IMG/VR virus record: IMGVR_UViG_3300030107_003104
Location: 1 to 42,759 of that record
Direction: 5' to 3' (one strand)
Length of the DNA: 42,759 bases
From: a virus
Shown here: positions 37,805 through 42,759 of the stretch, in pieces
How the letters are laid out: every line of letters starts with the position of its first letter
Position numbering within the stretch: the first letter of the stretch is position 1
Notes under the pieces: generated by a model
Told to the model about the DNA's origin: nothing
Seen by the model: the letters and a program-made list of their open reading frames with translations, nothing else
Databases searched by the model: none
Translations under genes and position numbers: made by a program

Positions 37805-40299
37805 TGAGATTTTATACTAACGTCCAGATGGTTGGAGACAACTTCTTGGTTCGTGGTGTTGAGAATGGAAAACATTTTGCAACTCGTGAGAAGTTTTATC
37901 CAACCCTTTTTGTTCCTTCTAAAAATAAAACGAAATATAAAACCTTAGAAGGAGAATATGTTGAATCAATTGAACCTGGTTCTGTTCGTGATTGTCGTGA
38001 GTTTATAAAGAAGTATGATGGTGTAGAGAATTTTAAAATATATGGTAATGATCGATATATCTATCAGTATATTTCTGAGAAGTATCCTTCTGAAGAAATT
38101 AAGTTTGACACAAACCAGATAAAGATAACCACAATTGACATAGAGGTTAAATCAGAGAATGGATTCCCTGATGTAGAATCTGCTGCAGAAGAAATACTTC
38201 TTATTACTTTACAGGATTATAATACAAAGGAAATTCTTACATGGGGTTTAGGTCCATTCAACAATAAACAAAAGAATGTAAAGTATAAAGCATTTAGAAC
38301 TGAGTATGAACTTTTAACTGATTTTATTAATTGGTGGATGATTGAAGATAATACTCCAGAAGTTATTACTGGATGGAATAGTGAGTTATATGATATTCCA
38401 TATCTTTGTCGTCGTCTTGAAAGAATCTTAGGTGAGAAATTGATGCGGAGGATGTCACCTTGGGGATTGGTGACAGAGAAAGAAGTTTATATTGCTGGAC
38501 GTAAGAACATTGCATATGATGTTGGTGGTGTTACTCAGTTAGACTATCTTAATCTCTATAAGAAGTTTACTTATAAGGCACAAGAATCATATCGTTTGGA
38601 CTATATTGCTAGTGTAGAACTTGGACAAAAGAAACTCGATCACTCTGAGTTTGATACATTTAAGGACTTCTACACAAAGGGTTGGCAAAAGTTTGTAGAG
38701 TATAATATAATTGACGTTGAACTTGTTGACCGTATGGAAGACAAGATGAAACTCATCGAACTTGCCATTACGATGGCATATGATGCTAAGGTAAATTATG
38801 CTGATGTATTCTATCAAGTTCGTATGTGGGACACCATAATTTATAATTATTTAAAGAAGAAGAACATTGTTATTCCTCCAAAAGAAAGATCCGATAAGGA
38901 CGCAAAATACGCAGGTGCTTATGTCAAGGAACCGATTCCAGGAAAGTATGATTGGGTGGTTAGTTTTGACCTCAACAGTCTGTACCCTCATCTTATTATG
39001 CAATATAATATTTCACCCGAAACCCTCATTGAACGAAGGCATCCATCCGTTACAGTTGATAGACTCCTCCAAGAGCAAGAGGTAATAGATGGGGATTATG
39101 CAGTTTGTGCGAATGGAGCTCAATATAGGAAGGATGTTCGTGGGTTCCTTCCTGAAATCATGGAGAAGATTTATAAGGACAGAACGATATACAAGAAGAA
39201 GATGCTTGCGGCAAAGCAGGATTATGAAAAGAAGAAAACAAAAACTCTTGAAAAAGAAATCGCAAGATGTAACAACATCCAGATGGCAAGGAAGATTCAA
39301 CTTAACTCTGCTTATGGTGCTATTGGCAATCAGTATTTTCGATATTACAAACTGGCTAACGCTGAAGCCATTACCTTAAGTGGGCAAGTCTCTATTCGAT
39401 GGATAGAAGATAAGATGAATGCTCACATTAATAAAATTTTAAAAACTGAAGGAGAGGATTATGTTATTGCTTCTGATACCGATTCCATTTATCTTAATTT
39501 GGGTCCTCTGGTTGAGGCTGTATACAAGGGGAGAGAGAAAACTAATGAGGGCGTTGTTGGGTTCCTTAACAAGGTGTGTGAAACTGAATTTGAGCCTTTT
39601 ATTGAGGGTTCTTATGAAGCGTTGGCATCCTACGTAAATGCTTATGATCAGAAGATGTTCATGAAGAGGGAGAATATTGCTGAACGTGGTATATGGACTG
39701 CTAAGAAGAGATATATCCTTAATGTATGGGATAGTGAGGGTGTTCGATATGAAGAACCTAAACTAAAGATGATGGGTATTGAGGCAGTTAAATCCTCAAC
39801 ACCAGCACCTTGTCGTACAATGATTAAGGATGGACTTAAACTTGTGATGAATGGTACTGAGGATGAGGTGATTGATTATATTGATGATTGTCGTAGAAAG
39901 TTTAAAGAACTTCCACCAGAAGATATAGCATTCCCAAGGACTGCATCTGATGTTAGAAAGTATAAAGCATCTTCTACAATCTATGCAAAAGGAACTCCCA
40001 TACATATACGTGGTGCTCTTCTTTTTAATCACTATGTGAGTAAGAAAAAGTTAACTAATAAGTATTCACTTATTGGTAACGGAGAAAAAGTCAAGTTCAT
40101 TTATCTGAAAAAACCAAATATAATCCAAGAGAACGTAGTTTCCTTTATTCAAGAATTTCCTACAGAACTTGGACTTGACAAATACATCGATTATGATTTA
40201 CAATTTGAGAAGAGTTTCGTAGAACCACTTAAAGCCATCCTTGATGCGATAGGATGGAACGTGGAAAAAACTGTAAACTTAGAATCATTCTTCTCTTAA
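37804..40299 (+). CDS. 43: DNA polymerase gp43 (family B)
   Basis: The 831-residue replicative polymerase (T4 gp43, 898) has exonuclease motif DIE in ITTIDIEVKSENG (about 110-122), the NSELYDIPYL exo II motif, polymerase motif A SFDLNSLYPHLIMQYN, motif B KIQLNSAYGAIGN and motif C ASDTDSIYL. It ends with the gp45-binding-like tail NLESFFS. No insertion or split is seen. Its stop overlaps the ATG of the next ORF. The block 38930-39400, spanning motifs A to B, is richer in C-ending codons. Confidence 0.98.
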   Translation: MRFYTNVQMVGDNFLVRGVENGKHFATREKFYPTLFVPSKNKTKYKTLEGEYVESIEPGSVRDCREFIKKYDGVENFKIYGNDRYIYQYISEKYPSEEIKFDTNQIKITTIDIEVKSENGFPDVESAAEEILLITLQDYNTKEILTWGLGPFNNKQKNVKYKAFRTEYELLTDFINWWMIEDNTPEVITGWNSELYDIPYLCRRLERILGEKLMRRMSPWGLVTEKEVYIAGRKNIAYDVGGVTQLDYLNLYKKFTYKAQESYRLDYIASVELGQKKLDHSEFDTFKDFYTKGWQKFVEYNIIDVELVDRMEDKMKLIELAITMAYDAKVNYADVFYQVRMWDTIIYNYLKKKNIVIPPKERSDKDAKYAGAYVKEPIPGKYDWVVSFDLNSLYPHLIMQYNISPETLIERRHPSVTVDRLLQEQEVIDGDYAVCANGAQYRKDVRGFLPEIMEKIYKDRTIYKKKMLAAKQDYEKKKTKTLEKEIARCNNIQMARKIQLNSAYGAIGNQYFRYYKLANAEAITLSGQVSIRWIEDKMNAHINKILKTEGEDYVIASDTDSIYLNLGPLVEAVYKGREKTNEGVVGFLNKVCETEFEPFIEGSYEALASYVNAYDQKMFMKRENIAERGIWTAKKRYILNVWDSEGVRYEEPKLKMMGIEAVKSSTPAPCRTMIKDGLKLVMNGTEDEVIDYIDDCRRKFKELPPEDIAFPRTASDVRKYKASSTIYAKGTPIHIRGALLFNHYVSKKKLTNKYSLIGNGEKVKFIYLKKPNIIQENVVSFIQEFPTELGLDKYIDYDLQFEKSFVEPLKAILDAIGWNVEKTVNLESFFS

Positions 40300-40469
40300 T
40301 GGAATTACCTATCAACGATAAAGATTTATCGACAATAATAAATGCTCTTTCTCTTGGGGGAGATGCTAGATTGTATCATCTTTTGAAAGAAGTGAAGGAA
40401 GTCAGGGAACTTAATCCTGGTGGACCATACAAGAAAATTTTACGTGAAGAAAAAGGAATTAGTATTTAA
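40299..40469 (+). CDS. 56-aa protein of unknown function between gp43 and uvsX
   Basis: ATG 40299 lies in the gp43 stop (TAATG) and the ORF stops in the uvsX start (TAATG). The product begins MELPINDKDLSTIINALSL and continues with ARLYHLLKEVKEVREL and PYKKILREEKG; it is helical and basic at the C-terminus. Not recognised; perhaps a replisome accessory. Confidence 0.7.
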   Translation: MELPINDKDLSTIINALSLGGDARLYHLLKEVKEVRELNPGGPYKKILREEKGISI

Positions 40470-41473
40470 TGGATTTTTTGAAAGAAATTGTCAAAGAAAT
40501 AGGTGATGACTACACCCAACTCGCAGCAGACATCAACGAAGAAGAAGACTTCATCGACACAGGTTCGCACATCTTTAATGCAATGGTTAGCGGTTCCATT
40601 TTTGGTGGCGTATCTAGCAATAAGATTACTGCCATCGCTGGTGAGTCCTCTACTGGGAAAACTTTCTTCTCCCTCGCAGTTGTCAAGAATTTTCTGGACA
40701 ATAACCCTGACGGTTACTGTCTTTATTTCGATACTGAAGCTGCTGTTAATAAAGGATTACTTGAATCTCGTGGTGTAGATATGAAGAGATTGGTGGTAGT
40801 AAATGTAGTTACCATCGAAGAGTTTAGATCAAAGGCACTTAGGGCAGTTGACATTTATCTTAAAACCCCCACAGAGGATCGCAAGCCATGTATGTTTGTG
40901 TTAGACTCTTTAGGAATGCTTTCCACTGAAAAAGAAATCAGGGATGCACTTGATGATAAACAGGTTCGTGATATGACTAAATCACAACTTGTCAAAGGTG
41001 CGTTTAGAATGTTGACTTTGAAGTTAGGACAGGCAAACATTCCTTTAATTGTCACTAATCATACCTATGATGTCATCGGTTCCTATGTCCCTACTAAAGA
41101 AATGGGAGGAGGCTCTGGTCTCAAATATGCCGCAAGTACAATCATATATCTCTCAAAGAAAAAAGAGAAAGACGGAAAAGAAGTCATTGGAAACATTATT
41201 AAAGCAAAGACTCATAAGTCACGTTTAAGTAAAGAAAATAAAGAAGTTGAGATACGTTTGTATTATGATGAACGTGGACTTGATCGTTACTATGGTTTAC
41301 TAGAACTTGGTGAACTTGGTGGTATGTGGAAGAATGTTGCAGGACGTTATGAATTCAATGGCAAAAAGATATATGCAAAAGAAATATTAAGAAATCCGCA
41401 GGATTACTTTACTGATGATATAATGGAGAAACTTGATGCTGTTGCTAAACAGCACTTTGCATATGGTAACTAA
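40469..41473 (+). CDS. uvsX: RecA-like recombinase UvsX
   Basis: The 334-residue protein has Walker A GESSTGKTFF near residues 57-66, Walker B-like CMFVLDSLGML, and the loop TNHTYDVIGSYVPTKEMGGGSGL. T4 UvsX has 391 residues; this is the shorter cyanophage form. It carries out strand invasion for recombination-dependent replication, with UvsY (15504) as mediator and UvsW (16923) as helicase. The first 230 nt are strikingly C-rich at codon third positions. Confidence 0.96.
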   Translation: MDFLKEIVKEIGDDYTQLAADINEEEDFIDTGSHIFNAMVSGSIFGGVSSNKITAIAGESSTGKTFFSLAVVKNFLDNNPDGYCLYFDTEAAVNKGLLESRGVDMKRLVVVNVVTIEEFRSKALRAVDIYLKTPTEDRKPCMFVLDSLGMLSTEKEIRDALDDKQVRDMTKSQLVKGAFRMLTLKLGQANIPLIVTNHTYDVIGSYVPTKEMGGGSGLKYAASTIIYLSKKKEKDGKEVIGNIIKAKTHKSRLSKENKEVEIRLYYDERGLDRYYGLLELGELGGMWKNVAGRYEFNGKKIYAKEILRNPQDYFTDDIMEKLDAVAKQHFAYGN

Positions 41474-42131
41474 CAGAGTATTTCCAGTATTTCCTGTACC
41501 AATTAGCATCTATAATCTTGGTGAAGAATTTCATGAGATGAATGAGCAATTGGTAGAGGATTCTTTTATTGAAAAGAATAGACATTCTCATGGAGAACTT
41601 ATGAGTAATAAGGGAGGATGGCATAGTTCTTTTGGAATGGAGGATAGGTATAATAGTTTTAATAAACTTCAAACCATTATTGAAAAGTGCTGTAATGATT
41701 ATTGTAATCAAACACATAATAAATCTGGATTGGAAGTATATCAATTATGGAGTAATATTAATGGATGTGGTGATTTCAATATGTCACATCATCATGGAAG
41801 ATCTGCATTAACTGGTGTTTATTATCCAATTGGTGATATAATACAAGACGAATATGATTTTAATTACCAAGAGAATGTTACTCTAATACCTGGAAGTGGT
41901 AAGAATGGTAAAGGAGGTGCTGTTGTTTTTCAGGATCCATCCTATGCTATAAAAACACATCTAGAAGCAGTGGATGAAATTAGTCCTTATAATATGGGAC
42001 ACTATTCTTTTTATCCAGTTGCAGGAGTATTAGTTATATTCCCATCTTATCTTATTCATCTAGTCACTCCTTTTAAGGAGAACAAAACACGGATTAGCAT
42101 ATCATTCTGTTGTCGTTATGGAACGAATTGA
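41463..42131 (+). CDS. Second 2OG-Fe(II) oxygenase family protein
   Basis: ATG 41463 (MVTNRVFPVFPVPIS) overlaps the uvsX stop by 11 nt and is preferred over an upstream in-frame ATG inside uvsX. The 222-residue product has the site region FNMSHHHGRSALTGVYYP, and distal His and Arg in FPSYLIHLVTPF and NKTRISISF. This fits the phage oxygenase family of the TIGR02466 type. The substrate is unknown. It overlaps gp41 by 14 nt, in the uvsX-gp41 core. Confidence 0.8.
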   Translation: MVTNRVFPVFPVPISIYNLGEEFHEMNEQLVEDSFIEKNRHSHGELMSNKGGWHSSFGMEDRYNSFNKLQTIIEKCCNDYCNQTHNKSGLEVYQLWSNINGCGDFNMSHHHGRSALTGVYYPIGDIIQDEYDFNYQENVTLIPGSGKNGKGGAVVFQDPSYAIKTHLEAVDEISPYNMGHYSFYPVAGVLVIFPSYLIHLVTPFKENKTRISISFCCRYGTN

Positions 42132-42759
42132 AACAACGATTCTTCGGAATCTTATATTTAATGAGGAGTATTCTCGCAAAGTTATTCCATTCATTCAACC
42201 TACTTATTTTGAAAAGAGAACTGAAAAGATTATCTTTGAAGAGATAACAAAGTTTATTGTTAAGTATGGTTCTGCTATAACAATAGAAGCATTGAATATT
42301 GAAACGGAAAATAGGAATGATCTAACTGACAGTGAAGTTAAAGAAGTTAGAGATATTAATAATTCTCTTACTGATGATGTTGTAGAGAATCAATGGTTAA
42401 TTGATTCTACAGAGAAGTGGTGTAAAGAACGTGCTATATATTTGGCACTGATGGAATCTATTGCATTAGCAGATGGACAGGATGATACTAAAGGAAGGGA
42501 TGCTATTCCTAGTATTTTGTCCGATGCTTTATCTGTGTCTTTCGATAATCATATAGGACATGATTACTTACAAGACTACGACGAAAGATACGAATCTTAT
42601 CACAGAAAAGAAGATAAGATACCGTTCGACTTGGAATTTTTCGATAAGATTACCAAGGGTGGTATTCCAAATAAAACACTCAATATTGCTCTCGCTGGCA
42701 CTGGTGTTGGTAAGTCTTTGTTTATGTGTCATGTCGCAAGCAGTGTGTTACTCCAAGGC
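42118..42759 (+). CDS. 41: Replicative DNA helicase gp41 (partial, N-terminal part)
   Basis: ATG 42118 lies inside the end of the oxygenase gene; the frame stays open for 214 codons to the right edge. It begins MERIETTILRNLIFNEEYSRK, as in T4-like gp41, and reaches the Walker A GTGVGKSLF near residues 200-208 of the DnaB-type hexameric helicase. The remaining RecA-like domain is beyond the window. Confidence 0.93.
   Translation, partial: MERIETTILRNLIFNEEYSRKVIPFIQPTYFEKRTEKIIFEEITKFIVKYGSAITIEALNIETENRNDLTDSEVKEVRDINNSLTDDVVENQWLIDSTEKWCKERAIYLALMESIALADGQDDTKGRDAIPSILSDALSVSFDNHIGHDYLQDYDERYESYHRKEDKIPFDLEFFDKITKGGIPNKTLNIALAGTGVGKSLFMCHVASSVLLQG

Noticed and set aside
41945-41953. Promoter-like TATGCTATAAA
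   Set aside because: Inside the oxygenase gene, with the last -10 base changed, and no gene start shortly downstream.
1-42759. CRISPR arrays, insertion sequences or integrase genes
   Set aside because: No regularly spaced identical repeats, transposase or recombinase motifs were seen on either strand.

Overview
The window is a 42.8 kb piece of an AT-rich T4-like myovirus genome, almost certainly a marine cyanophage (Prochlorococcus/Synechococcus type). The assignment rests on T4 gene order and recognisable T4 core proteins (gp13 to gp23, UvsY, UvsW, gp55, gp47, gp46, gp45, gp44, gp62, RegA, gp43, UvsX, gp41), and on cyanophage markers: a PebS-type phycoerythrobilin synthase, a CobS-type AAA+ protein, Hsp20, Sm-like proteins and a small protein resembling the cyanobacterial DUF3110 family. 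All genes are on the + strand and tightly packed, often with TAATG or ATGA overlaps, except one tRNA and one tRNA-synthetase-like gene on the - strand.

Layout. 1-15502 is the late virion module: the end of an unidentified gene, neck proteins gp13/gp14, gp15, terminase gp16/gp17 with a 54-aa ORF between them, sheath gp18, tube gp19, portal gp20, small head-region ORFs, protease gp21, scaffold gp22, capsid gp23, four small ORFs' worth of linker sequence and a gp3-like protein. 15504-22811 is recombination and late transcription: UvsY, then the - strand synthetase/tRNA pair, UvsW, an Sm-like protein, sigma factor gp55, gp47, a DUF3110-like protein and gp46. 22811-26693 holds a metallopeptidase/VWA (CobT-like) protein with its CobS-like AAA+ partner. 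26671-42759 is the replisome, interleaved with host-metabolism genes: pebS, gp45, purS, purC, gp44, a 2OG-Fe(II) oxygenase, pyrE, a Dam methylase, gp62, regA, a full-length glycogen phosphorylase, hsp20, two Sm-like or related ORFs, gp43 polymerase, uvsX, a second oxygenase and the start of gp41.

Regulation. T4-type late promoter elements (TATAAATA or CTAAATA) precede many late genes. Five sites share an extended -10 (TGCTATAAT), one with a good -35, upstream of gp20, gp55, gp46, a small membrane protein and an Sm-like gene. Five strong rho-independent terminators are visible.

The most interesting item is the isolated - strand operon: an Asp/Asn-type class II synthetase catalytic core without an anticodon-binding domain, followed 9 nt later by a perfectly folding tRNA that has an Asn anticodon (GTT) on a long-variable-arm, Leu/Ser-like body. 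Next are the glycogen phosphorylase embedded in the replication operon, and the CobT-like/CobS-like pair. No searches could be run, so family calls come from motif and sequence recognition.
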